NCBI GenBank assembly: GCA_963682025.1
Contig: CAVMKG010000239.1
Location: forward strand, 36,001-100,000
Reading direction: 5' to 3'
DNA length: 64,000 nucleotides
Origin: Cordilura impudica
Lineage: Eukaryota > Arthropoda > Insecta > Diptera > Scathophagidae
The stretch's first letter is position 1; every line of letters starts with the position of its first letter. The notes below the pieces were generated by a model. It saw only the letters and a program-made list of their open reading frames with translations. It was not told the origin of the DNA and ran no database searches. The position numbers and the translations under genes were made by a program. Of this stretch, positions 55,801 through 64,000 are shown piece after piece.

Positions 55801-56306
55801 ATGATTCCCAAAATCAAAGAAGTATCGTTTGTAAAATCGAATCGTCTAAAGTGACCTCAACTCTATAGAATACACTTGTAACAATCATAACTCTATATCT
55901 TGTAGTTGCACCAGTGGTGTCAAGAAGCTGGTGGTGGTATCGAGCTAAAATATGATCAACAACGACCTCGAGTGGAGCCCACAGCTACTGATGATAGCAA
56001 TCCATATTGGGTTGCCTTCAAAAAGGCTACAGACGAAATGTAATGACAACAGTAATGATATTGTAAAAACAGCAATAATGTTGCTCTTTTTTATTTTAAA
56101 GGGGTTTGAAAATTAATCCGGAGATATTTACTGGAGGCACTGATAGCCGTTATATACGCCAAGTAGGAATACCAGCTCTTGGATTTTCACCCATGAACAA
56201 TACTCCAATTTTGTTGCATGATCATGATGAATTTATACGTGTCGATACATATCTGCAGGGTATTGAAATTTATACGAAAATTATATCTAATTTAGCGAAC
56301 GCATAA
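46838..56306 (+). CDS. Acy1: Aminoacylase-1 (N-acyl-L-amino-acid amidohydrolase), N-terminal exon missing
   Basis: Exons 46838-47182, 47255-47401, 47458-47741, 55906-56038 and 56102-56306 join in frame (GT-AG introns) to about 371 aa; the family is near 400. M20 metallopeptidase hallmarks are complete: LNSHMDVVP (zinc His and catalytic Asp), ARGTQDMK (bridging Asp), VPDEEMGGG (catalytic Glu), [17 protein letters not shown], and LLHDHDEF (final zinc His). The enzyme removes acyl groups from N-acylated amino acids in the cytosol. The first exon here begins after an acceptor ...CTTCAAG with PCVEFLKKQ, so about 30 N-terminal residues lie on an upstream exon that was not found. An AATAAA signal is at 56325-56330. 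The fourth intron is 8.2 kb and full of repeats. Confidence 0.92.
47944..47980 (+). repeat. 37-bp inverted repeat, left partner
   Basis: TAATAGTGCGTTTACATC at the start; complementary with one mismatch to 55444-55480. The pair brackets 7.5 kb of the big aminoacylase-1 intron and may be the ends of an old DNA transposon filled with later insertions. Confidence 0.55.
48238..48465 (+). repeat. ~230-bp inverted repeat of an unclassified transposon, left end
   Basis: Begins at TTCTATCAGCTCGACTTTTC and continues through CGTTATGTCCAAAATTAAGG, ATTCGCCAACAATATTAT and TTTTCCCGGTAG. The reverse complement with moderate divergence is at 53440-53678. A second, shorter copy of this end starts at 52731. 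No transposase was found inside. Confidence 0.6.
48586..48716 (-). repeat. tRNA-like relic, possibly a SINE head
   Basis: On the minus strand GATGAGTGTGTTAAAGCGCTG resembles the D-arm/box A of a Ser/Leu-type tRNA, and about 45 nt later GGTTCAAAACC fits box B (GGTTCRANNCC). Stems are imperfect, so it is not a functional tRNA gene. A 50-bp block next to it (48541-48590) recurs at 48930-48980, pointing to local duplication. Confidence 0.33.
49005..49256. repeat. Perfect 72-bp inverted repeat
   Basis: Arms 49005-49076 and 49185-49256 are exactly complementary; the spacer is 108 bp. They include AAAGAAGAAGAAAGC and TTCGTAACTGCACTG and their complements. Located in the large intron of aminoacylase-1, so the transcript could fold into a long duplex. 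Confidence 0.9.
49776..52730 (+). mobile_element. DINE-1/Helentron-like element, both ends present
   Basis: Starts TTTTTATACCCTCCACTCC with the same subterminal dyad as at 8964. It has GTCCGTCTGTCCGTCTG at about 49909, shares AATCACGATGACGGC, and ends GGTGGAGGGTATCAAAG, hairpin ATTCGGCacaGCCGAAT, CTCTTACTTG at 52730. Length 2.96 kb. The interior is non-coding, so it is non-autonomous. It serves as the reference for the ends seen in the tandem duplication. Confidence 0.62.
52731..53440 (+). mobile_element. Short copy of the CTATCA-type TIR family with internal CACTA relic
   Basis: The left end 52731-52856 repeats that at 48238; GGAATAACTTGAAAACGG and CACCATTTTTTGGTGATT are inverted at about 53390-53430. 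Between them 53020-53360 is homologous, in opposite orientation, to 43900-44140, the upstream region of the CACTA-like transposase gene (shared TGATTTTTTTACA, CCCACATTTAT, GAAACAGGTA, CATTCAACAAGT). It looks like a chimera of two non-autonomous elements. Confidence 0.5.
53440..53678 (-). repeat. ~230-bp inverted repeat, right end
   Basis: Reverse complement partner of 48238-48465. Reading inward on the minus strand it has TTCTATCAGCTCGACTTTTC at the tip and TTTTCCCGGTAGTTTGAG inside. It lies just left of a Lys/Gln-rich exon-like fragment and the mariner. Confidence 0.6.
53809..53945 (-). pseudogene. Lys/Gln-rich exon-like fragment
   Basis: On the minus strand a frame reads [20 protein letters not shown], then [15 protein letters not shown], and ends at a good splice donor, CAT/GTAAGTAT, at 53809/53808. 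It is coiled-coil-like and resembles accessory (Myb/SANT-type) proteins of DNA transposons. The upstream part is interrupted by the mariner. It may belong to the element whose 37-bp inverted repeats bracket this region. Family not established. Confidence 0.3.
53956..55258 (-). mobile_element. Tc1/mariner element, DD41D type
   Basis: 1303 bp with inverted ends AAGGGTCCGCCA (left AAGGGTCCGCCAAATAAC, right reverse complement AAGGGTCCGCCATCTAACG) and TA duplications at 53954-53955 and 55259-55260. One transposase pseudogene on the minus strand. Length and TA target are typical of mariner-like elements. Confidence 0.9.
54057..55144 (-). pseudogene. DD41D mariner transposase, broken
   Basis: The N-terminal frame 54857-55144 ([18 protein letters not shown], helix-turn-helix-like) ends at a stop. 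The next part continues from [19 protein letters not shown] one-base change in an A9 run near 54685 shifts to the catalytic frame 54057-54728. Catalytic motifs are [10 protein letters not shown] (first Asp), [11 protein letters not shown] (second Asp) and [10 protein letters not shown] (third Asp), with 41 residues between the last two. This DD41D spacing is that of the rosa-like mariner group. The residue before LTP is Tyr, where Asp is commonly seen. Two lesions make it non-coding. Confidence 0.88.
55444..55480 (-). repeat. 37-bp inverted repeat, right partner
   Basis: Complementary to 47944-47980 with one mismatch. It is followed by GTAAACGCACTAT again at 55484-55496, a short direct repetition of its tip. 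Confidence 0.55.
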
Positions 56307-56324
56307 TGATATTTTTATTTATAC

Positions 56325-56330
56325 AATAAA
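56325..56330 (+). terminator. Polyadenylation signal of aminoacylase-1
   Basis: AATAAA 19 bp after the stop codon at 56304-56306, a compact but plausible 3' end for a fly gene. Confidence 0.6.
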
Positions 56331-57297
56331 ATGTTTTCTTTAAAATTCTTCATTCATACGTGTGAGGCCGCATAACAGCCACAACACTTCATATTCAAAT
56401 CATATATTTTTAAATTTGCAAGAATGGTTTATATGTACATAGTTAGGTATATTTCACGCAAAAAATTATTTACGAATCTAGTCTAGAAAAAGCATATTTT
56501 TGTTTAAGAATGTCCATTAGGGTGATCACAAAAAGTCAACTTTAAATTTTCCCCTAAAATGTATCAATAAGCTAGAAAATGCGATTAGCAAAGTTTCAGC
56601 TCAATCTGATAATATTAACACGTGCCTCATTACAGTTAGAGTTACGAAAATCAGCGGTTTTTCACATAAAATCCTATGTTTTGCCCAAAAATCAAAATCA
56701 GAATCGAGTATTATTTGACAGGATATTTTATTCTTATTAATTTTGATCTTAATTATTATTATTTTTTTTTTTTTGAGTTGATGAAAAATCAAAAAATATA
56801 AATATAAGTTGAAAATAAAAGAAAAAAATAGTAAAACTATTTGTCAAAAAAATATATGTATGAAAATAATAAAAAAAAGAAAAATAAAAAGATGGGAAAA
56901 GAAATTTGTTTATAAAGATAAAGTCTATTAAGACAGTGTTTTAACATAATAAAAATTGTCTGACCTAGACTTTAACGTTTAAAAATATATTTCTCCTTTT
57001 TTGTTTTAAATTATTTTTTTTTATTTAAAATATTACAATATAATATCCAATACAATATTTTGAATAATTCTTGCACTGTTACCCAGAAATTGTGGTTGTG
57101 GTAAACCAACTGAAGCACATCAATCGACGTTATTTTCCCAGGCATTTTAATTTCAATAAAATTTACCTTTTTTTGATCAAAGCACTAATATTTTTTTACA
57201 AATATTTGATTAGAAGGAGAAGTTCTATGATCAAAGCTAGAAAAGTAAAATTAAAAGGTGATATTTAAAAAAAAACGCTCTCTTGCTAAAAAAAAAA
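56331..57297. other. A+T-rich intergenic sequence, no gene seen
   Basis: Downstream of aminoacylase-1. Long A and T runs, with no frame that resembles a protein and no RNA signature recognised. Confidence 0.5.
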
Positions 57298-57975
57298 ATT
57301 TGGATTCTCTCCTCTTTTTATATCCGGAAGAATTCTTGCACAGAAATAAATTACTCAGAATCACTTTCTGAGTTGATTTAACGATGTCCGTCCGTCTGTT
57401 CGTCTTTATGCCCCTATAAACCTTGTAGTGAAACTGCAGGTCGGAAGTATGAATATATTTTGATGAAATTTAGAACATAGGACGAATTGTATTGCAATTG
57501 GTGAAAATTGGTGCATCAAGCCGACTAAAATGATCATAAAATCCAGATTATCATATATATATCGATAAAATTTGATGTATTTATGTGTGTGTGTATTATT
57601 TCCACTAATCAGTAGTCCAAAAATAAATGCTGTAATACCATTTTTACTCATATTCCCCATATAAAGCTGATTCCTGATCATCACTGAAACCTATCAAAAA
57701 ACTTAAATATTGGATAGATTTCTTTAAAATTTGGTTTATGCATATTTGAGGGAAGAGCAAAAGACTTTACTAAATACGGTCATGATCGGTAAATTTTTTG
57801 ACCTAGTCCCCATATAAAAATAGCATCGGATATGAGTTTAATAACAATAGCACTAAAATTTGGTTTGTTTTTTTTTTCTATATACAGTTATGTTGTCAGC
57901 AAAGTTGGATATAAGACTCTCTCTCGGAACGCACTCGTATATTCAGTCTAGACCGACTAAAATTTTCTTACCTGA
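57298..57975 (+). mobile_element. DINE/Helentron-like repeat, forward
   Basis: Has GATGTCCGTCCGTCTGTTCG near 57384, the CCTTGTAGTGAAACTGCAGG block shared with 26465, and ends GACTAAAATTTTCTTACCTG, a decayed form of the CTTACTTG terminus. Non-coding. Confidence 0.5.
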
Positions 57976-58591
57976 TTGGGTAGCTTTTATAATTTTTGTT
58001 TTTGAAAATAATCGTTAGTTTCTTTTAATATACATCACTATTTTAATTTAAATGTTTGGAAGTCTATTTCTGCTACAAATTTGTTTTAATTTTCTAAATG
58101 CTTAAAATTTATTAAGTGTCCGCATATACAGGGATATGTTCATCTCAGCATGTAGAGATAAATTTAAATTTGTTTCATAAAAATATTTAATTAGTTCGTG
58201 CTGGTGTTTATTACTATATATAATACTTTACAGAATGAATCACTTTCTGCCAGTTCACGTAATCCTAGTATGCAAATTAATAGTCACAATTATACAAATA
58301 TGTATATATTTGATAAAAGTGGATTTATACTTCCGAACTATATTGCTTAGTCCGCATGGACCGATTTTAACTTATACTTTTTTAATTATATTTCATGTAT
58401 TAAACCTATCTTTGAATCTTTAAATAACATATTACACACTAATTCAGGTAGAAATATTTAACATTTTGCTGATATAAGCAAATCTAATATTGCCTAGACT
58501 AATTAGATTTTTTTTTCTTTAAATATCGCACATTTTTTAAGCTCTCAAAAGTATGGTATTCTAACGCAAAGTATGGCATTCTAGTAGCATG

Positions 58592-59037
58592 TTCAGACGG
58601 CAAAATGAACCACTTGATTCGCTCTCTGAATCATGATTGTGAACCTTGGTGTTCAGACAAGTGTTCTTGTTTCATTTTGACGTTTATATTTTTTGTACAA
58701 ATATTTGAAGACATCCTTCCACACTTTACGTTTCACTGTTTCATTTTTTCCATTTTTATTTGAATATATATATGTAAATATATACGTTTTATTTGTTAAA
58801 TGTTTCTATTTATTTTATTGCACAAATTATTATTGCACAATTAAACTAGCGATAATTTCTATTCAAACTTGGAGATGACACTCAATGTTTCTAGGTTCAC
58901 AACTAGGTTCATTTTGAACCAAGTAGATTCGCTCCCAACATTTTGTATGGCGAATCATGTATATTCAATCATGATTCGGGCGCGAACCGTGAATGAGAGA
59001 GCGAACCGAGAATTTGCTGTCCATGTGATCATAGCAT
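58592..59037. mobile_element. Possible hAT-like MITE
   Basis: The left side TAGCATGTTCAGACGGCAAA and the right side (reverse complement TGCTATGATCACATGGACAG, then CAAATTCTC) are loosely related. Both continue into GGTTCGCTCTCT/GATTCGCTCTCT and AATCATGATTG. Interior non-coding. The inverted similarity is imperfect, so boundaries are approximate. Confidence 0.35.
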
Positions 59038-59633
59038 AACGCCGCACGGTGCACTTTTATTATCAGCTGAGTGAACAAAAATAGGCAAGAACATACAAAT
59101 TTTTTGATGATTTTTTTATTTTAAGCATTGACATTTATGTATAGAACTCTGAACTTTTCAAATCTGGCCTTGATTTGCGCTATCTTTATTGGTTGAGAAG
59201 ATATTTGATTTCAAAATCAGTTAAATTTAGTAAAATGTAAAAAAACAATTTTGTTTAAAAATTTTCATCTTCAATGCTACACTCCGACCAATCGGTTATA
59301 GATATTAGATTAATTTTTCTTTTATTTGAAAGATACATTAATTTTTTGTAATATACATAAGCTAAGTTACTAATTTGTTTTAGCTTTTTAAATTTAGCTT
59401 TTAAAAAACCTTTTTTTTACACAATTTTCAAACTTTACCTAAGCTTTTAACTATTGCGCGGTTCCGTGCGGTCTTAGCTCTTAACATGAAAATTTGCCCT
59501 AATATATCATCTATGTTTACTAAAAAATTCAGCTGCAAACTCGCGCAAACTTGGATGTTAAAGTGCGTCAAACTAAATTTTTCGTAATATTTTGAATTTA
59601 AAATTGGTTAAAAATATACTGTAAACTAAAACA

Positions 59634-60895
59634 AGTAAGAAAATTATAGTCGGTCTAGCACGACTATACGATACCCTATACCGTGGTTAAGAGACCCTAT
59701 CTATTCAGTCCAACTAATTGGATATAGCAAATAAGCATAAACCCATTTTGAGTGGCATTTTTATTAATTTTTTTCGTAGCAGATATGAAAAAGTTCATAT
59801 CGGATACTATATTTAAATGGGGACTAGGTCGAAAAATGGACCGATCCTGACCATATTTGGTAAAGTCACTTATACTTTGAAAAAATATATACAAACCAAA
59901 TTTGGGAAAAATCTGTGCAATATTTTTGTTTTTTGATAGATTTAAGTGAAAATCGGGAAGCAGCTCTATATGGGGCCTATGACTAAGAATTTTCCTGTAG
60001 GGAGTATTTTTGAACTACTGATTAATGGATGTAATAAACACATACAAACCCAATTTGACTGAGATCTATATGATAATTTGGAACTTATGGCAATTTATGT
60101 CGATTTCATAGGGGTCATTTGTATGGGGGCTAGGTCTGAACATGGACCGATTCTCACCAGTTTCAACAGCGTTCATCCCATGGCCGATGGAAGCTTATAT
60201 ACCAAATTTCATCAAAATATATACATATTTGCGACCTGTAGTTTGATTACAAGCTTTACATGACACACAGACTGACGGACGGAAATTGCTATTTCGACTC
60301 AAAAAGTGATTCTGAGTCGATCGGTAAGTCACTTATACTTTGAAAAAATATATACAAACCAAATTTGAAAGGAATCCGTGCAATATTTTTGTTTTTTGAT
60401 AGATTTAAGTGAAAATCGGGAAGCAGCTCTATATGGGGCCTATGACTAAGAATTTTCCTGTAGGGAGTATTTTTGAACTACTGATTAATGGATGTAATAT
60501 ACACATAGAAACCCAATTTGACTAAGATTTGTATGATAATTTGGGTCTTATGGCAATATATGTTGATTTCATAGGGGTCATGTGTAAGGGGGCTAGGTCT
60601 GAACATAGACCGATTCTCACCAATTTCAATAGCGTTCATCCCATGGCAGATAGAAGATGAAATACCAAATTTCATCTAAATATATTCATATTTGCGACCT
60701 GCAGTTTGATTACAAGTTTTACATGGACACACAGACGGACGGACGGACGGACGGACATCGTTAAATCGAATCAGATAGTGATTCTGATTCGATCGGTATA
60801 ATAAAAGATGGGTGCAGGTCAAATATTTTTGGTTGTTACAAACAGCAGCACAAAGTCATTATACCCAAACCACATAGTGATATAGGGTATAAAAA
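59634..60895 (-). mobile_element. DINE/Helentron-like repeat, reverse, with internal duplication
   Basis: Begins CAAGTAAGAAAATTATAGTCGG (inverted CTTACTTG terminus). It carries two direct copies of a ~460-bp segment starting at AAGTCACTTATACTTTG (59864 and 60324) and a GGACGGACGGACGGACAT tract near 60737. It closes at ATAGTGATATAGGGTATAAA. The duplication junction falls at TCGATCGGTAA. Non-coding. Confidence 0.58.
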
Positions 60896-61086
60896 CGCTA
60901 TTCTTTATTTTTAATCAGAATGCTTTGTTAAAGTTGTAAACGTTAAAACAGTTTGATATTGTTTTATAAACAAATAACGTTTAAATCTAATTTTCGTAAA
61001 TTTAATTGCTAATATTTCTATTACTTTTTTTAACTTTGTTTGTTCATTAATTAATTTTTGTTAATATAAATTAAATACTTTCCTAC

Positions 61087-63152
61087 AATGAGTAAACTTA
61101 CTATATTGGTAAAAGATTTGTGTGAAGACTGTTTTCAAATACGATCAGAATAAACAAGTATACTGTCTCGAAAATTGCTTTTTAATAACTTGCTTGTAAC
61201 AGTTATTAAAAAAATTGGTATAAATACCAAAAATAAAGAATTTAATAAATGTGTGCGTTTAAGTTTCGTTAGAAGATTCTCAGAATATTGGATAAAAAGC
61301 TTGCGTTCTAAAAATGTCTTTTTAAAAATATATGGGAATAGCAGTTGGCTTGTGAGTTCGCTAAATTTAAAAAAGGTTGGAGAATCGGTGTCACTGCGAG
61401 TTGAGAAATATTTGGATTTAGCAAAAAGAAAACGTGGCAGACCACAAAAATCATACTTAAATTCAGGACGCTCAACGCAGAAACGTATATGCTCTGGCAG
61501 AATATGTAAGTTTAGAGGAAACCTATGAAATATTAAAGCGTGAGTTGCGAAAGCAGAAGGAATATGAAAAGGTCTCTGTGGTGGAGTCCTTGCAATACAA
61601 TAGCTCTGAGGTTAATGTCAGACTGAAAAAAGCAATCAAAAAACCCGAAAAAATCTCTAGTGAATTCACAACTTCAGAAGCTCTTGCACTTTATATTGAC
61701 CTGGACTTGTCATATCGACAGTACAAAATGTTGCGTTCGGCTTTAAAAATAAAGTTACAGAGGATTACCGTCTCTCGAAAATCTTACCGAAGAAAAAAAT
61801 GCTTGTGTTTCAAAAGATATGACAGTTGATGATACTTCTGCCAGTTTTCCGTTGCAATCTTCCTTGGACCATACTGCCAAACGAATTTTGGAAACTTTAG
61901 ATTTTGATACTCAAGATAAATATAATTTTTCCAGCATGGTTCTTTATACCAAATGGGGTTGTGATGGCTCATCTGGTCAGAGTCAATATAAACAAAAAAT
62001 TGGTAAGTATAACCTAAATCAAACAATTTCATATCTACATATACTTCGGTCTATAGATGAGCACCACTGTAATTCAAACATGTTTACGATATCAATGGTA
62101 TTATGATATCTTCGATTAACTGAAGAAGTTGCAAGTACATCATATGAGCATGGAAATTATGTTGAACTTTGGAGGAATCAACGACCATCATCTGTACAAT
62201 TTTATATAAGTATAATTTACACAACAAAGTTCGGAAATTAAAATTCGGTACAATTTCAAATTTACAATGGTGGATGGAAAAGTTGCACAAGCTATATCAG
62301 GTAAAAAAGTGTATTTTTGCTAAATTTACAATTGTTACATTTTCTGTTTCCGGTTTTATGCTTAGGAAACAAATCATCCACATCCTGCACTGTCTGTCAT
62401 GCTAATCAAAGTTATTTTAGCAAAAAGTATTGAAACACCAGAACATAATGAAATTGAGAAAATGTACGAGTTAGGATTATCACCACTGCGTGCACGTATT
62501 CGTTTTATGGAGCATTGCTTAAAGATTGCGTATGACTTAGAATTTCAAAAATATAAGGAAAATACACCAGATTTTGAGAAAAAACCGTTTAAAGAGAAGC
62601 AGAAAATAAAAACCCAACTAAGAGCTGACGAAAGAAAAAGAATATAGGAGCTGTTCAGAGAAGTTACTGATTTGAGAATTGATTATCCAAAGCATTAATT
62701 TGGAAACACTTATGATGGTAACACTGCCAGAAAAATTTTGATAGCGATGATACAGCATCTATAATAAAAATTGATAAAACTCTATTGTATGACTTTAAAA
62801 AGTTGCTGACTGCTATAAATTCACATAATGTTATTGATTCCTAAAAGTTTGGTAAATTCGTTTTGGAGACACTTAAACTTTATAGGAGTTTATATGGAAG
62901 CTGGAGAAAATTATCGCCAACTGTGCATAAGGTACACTATGTCATGGTGAGAATATTATAAAATATCACTTCTGTCCTATTGGCGAAATGCCAGAAGCGA
63001 AAAACAAACAATATAAAGAATTTAGACTTAGACATACAAGAAAGTGCAGCAGAAAAGATCAAAACGTGGATTTAATGAAAATGTTCCAGATCTCTTCAGA
63101 TCCTTTAATAACATCACTAAGATATCATGTGAAACTCAAATTTGAAAAATAA
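61087..63152 (+). pseudogene. Decayed Transib transposase gene with introns
   Basis: Starts MSKLTILVKDLCEDCFQ and ends SSDPLITSLRYHVKLKFEK. In order: LAKRKRGRPQKSYLN; FTTSEALALYIDLDLSYRQY; YTKWGCDGSSGQSQYKQ with the first catalytic Asp; DGKVAQAIS with the second; SCTVC zinc pair; LGLSPLRARIRFMEHCLKIA; and YDGNTARK. Two introns fit the reading frame: 62003-62056 (GTAAGT...CTATAG) and 62301-62365 (GTAAAA...CTTAG). Several stops and frameshifts (near 61490, 61760, 62105, 62646) disable it. It belongs to a different lineage from the intact intronless copy at 11071. Its terminal repeats were not found; the right side is cut by a Helentron-like end at 63152. Confidence 0.85.
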
Positions 63153-63200
63153 AGCAAGTAAGAGTGTTAAATTCGGCTCGGCCGAATCTTTGATACCCTC
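63150..63200 (-). mobile_element. Inverted Helentron-like terminus
   Basis: CAAGTAAGAGTGTTAAATTCGGC-tcg-GCCGAAT then CTTTGATACCCTCCACC is the reverse complement of the right end seen at 23996 and 52681. It marks the start of another copy running toward higher coordinates. Confidence 0.6.
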
Positions 63201-63454
63201 CACCTGCATCTTAAACTCTATTACAACCAATATTGGGTACGGCTACCACTTTAAAACTGTTGTTGGTACTGAAATTTAAATTTCGAATACCAATTAAATT
63301 TAAAGTAAACTTCTTTCCTTGTTGGCCAGTTTCTATTATAATTCCTTGTTATAGAAAGAATTCGTTACTATTGGAAAATTGGCATTATTTTTCCAGATAT
63401 TAATGTTAAAAAATTATTTTAAAATATTTTGATCTGAATTAGCTAGTAATTTGA
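63201..63454. other. Non-coding sequence before the heptad array
   Basis: Probably interior of the Helentron-like copy started at 63150. No gene or second landmark recognised. Confidence 0.35.
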
Positions 63455-64000
63455 GTTTTTAATTTTTAATTTTTAATTTTTAATTTTTAATTTTTAATTT
63501 TTAAATTTTTAATTTTTAATTTTTAATTTTAATTTTAATTTTTAATTTTTAATTTTTAATTTTTAATTTTTGATTTTAATTTTTTTATTTTAAATTTTAA
63601 ATTTTTAGTTTTTAATTTTTAATTTTTTAATTTTTTTAATTTTTTTATTTTTAATTTTTAATTTTTAATTTTTAATTTTTAATTTTTAATTTTTAATTTT
63701 TAATTTTTAATTTTTAATTTTTAATTTTTAATTTTTAATTTTTAATTTTTAATTTTTAATTTTTTTATTTTTAATTTTTAATTTTTAATTTTTAATTTTT
63801 AATTTTTAATTTTTAATTTTTAATTTTTAATTTTTAATTTTTAATTTTTAATTTTTAATTTTTAATTTTTAATTTTTAATTTTTAATTTTTAATTTTTAA
63901 TTTTTAATTTTTAATTTTTAATTTTTAATTTTTAATTTTTAATTTTTAATTTTTAATTTTTAATTTTTAATTTTTAATTTTTAATTTTTAATTTTTAATT
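63455..64000. repeat. (TTTTTAA)n heptanucleotide array
   Basis: The 7-bp unit TTTTTAA repeats for at least 545 bp and continues past the window end. The first ~200 bp contain length variants (6-9 T, occasional TTTTGA); from about 63660 the array is almost perfect apart from one longer T run near 63763. Confidence 0.95.

Noticed and set aside
58235..58423. 62-codon plus-strand hydrophobic frame
   Set aside because: No homology recognised, very A+T-rich, and isolated among repeats; more likely chance.
59043..59476. Possible MITE with CCGCACGG ends
   Set aside because: Only 8 bp of inverted similarity, with no convincing target duplication; insufficient to call.

Overview
The window looks like nuclear DNA of a higher (calyptrate, possibly blowfly-type) dipteran. 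The grounds are strong A+T richness, short GT-AG introns, one host gene closest to aminoacylase-1, and dense transposable elements of fly type: gypsy/errantivirus, mdg1/412-like, CsRn1-like, DINE-1/Helentron-like repeats with (GTCY)n tracts, a DD41D mariner, Transib, CACTA-like elements and a jockey relic. No prokaryotic feature, rRNA gene or intact tRNA gene was seen.

Layout. (1) 1-1.8 kb: decayed Ty3/gypsy gag-protease-RT fragment, minus strand. (2) 2.3-5.35 kb: decayed CsRn1-like pol with polypurine tract and LTR remnant, plus strand. (3) 5.4-24.0 kb: a long-TIR DNA transposon and its flank, tandemly duplicated as two ~7.23-kb copies (5683-16762 and 16763-23995). Copy A is split at 10318-14164 by an apparently intact Transib (RAG1-like) transposon with a CGCCC target-site duplication; copy B carries the matching empty site. 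(4) 24.0-26.96 kb: jockey relic and DINE/Helentron-like repeats. (5) 26964-46685: a 19.7-kb nest. The outer minus-strand mdg1/412-like retrotransposon (352-bp LTRs, TSD TTAT) has a complete gypsy/errantivirus-type element with env (506-bp LTRs) in its 3' untranslated region, and a CACTA-terminated transposon with a spliced transposase gene in its 5' leader. (6) 46.84-56.31 kb: five exons of an aminoacylase-1 gene, plus strand, with an 8.2-kb intron holding a DD41D mariner, a Helentron-like copy, long inverted repeats and a perfect 72-bp palindrome pair. Its first coding exon was not found. (7) 56.3-64.0 kb: Helentron-like repeats, a decayed intron-containing Transib pseudogene, and a (TTTTTAA)n array running off the window end.

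The only host gene supported is aminoacylase-1; everything else is mobile DNA or its debris. Relative order can be read from the nesting: the tandem duplication preceded (or at least did not include) the Transib insertion, and the outer LTR pair (4 differences in 352 bp by eye) is older than the inner pair (3 in 506). The best candidates for live elements are the Transib, the CACTA-like element and, apart from a few lesions, the errantivirus-type element. All family names come from motif recognition, not from a database search.
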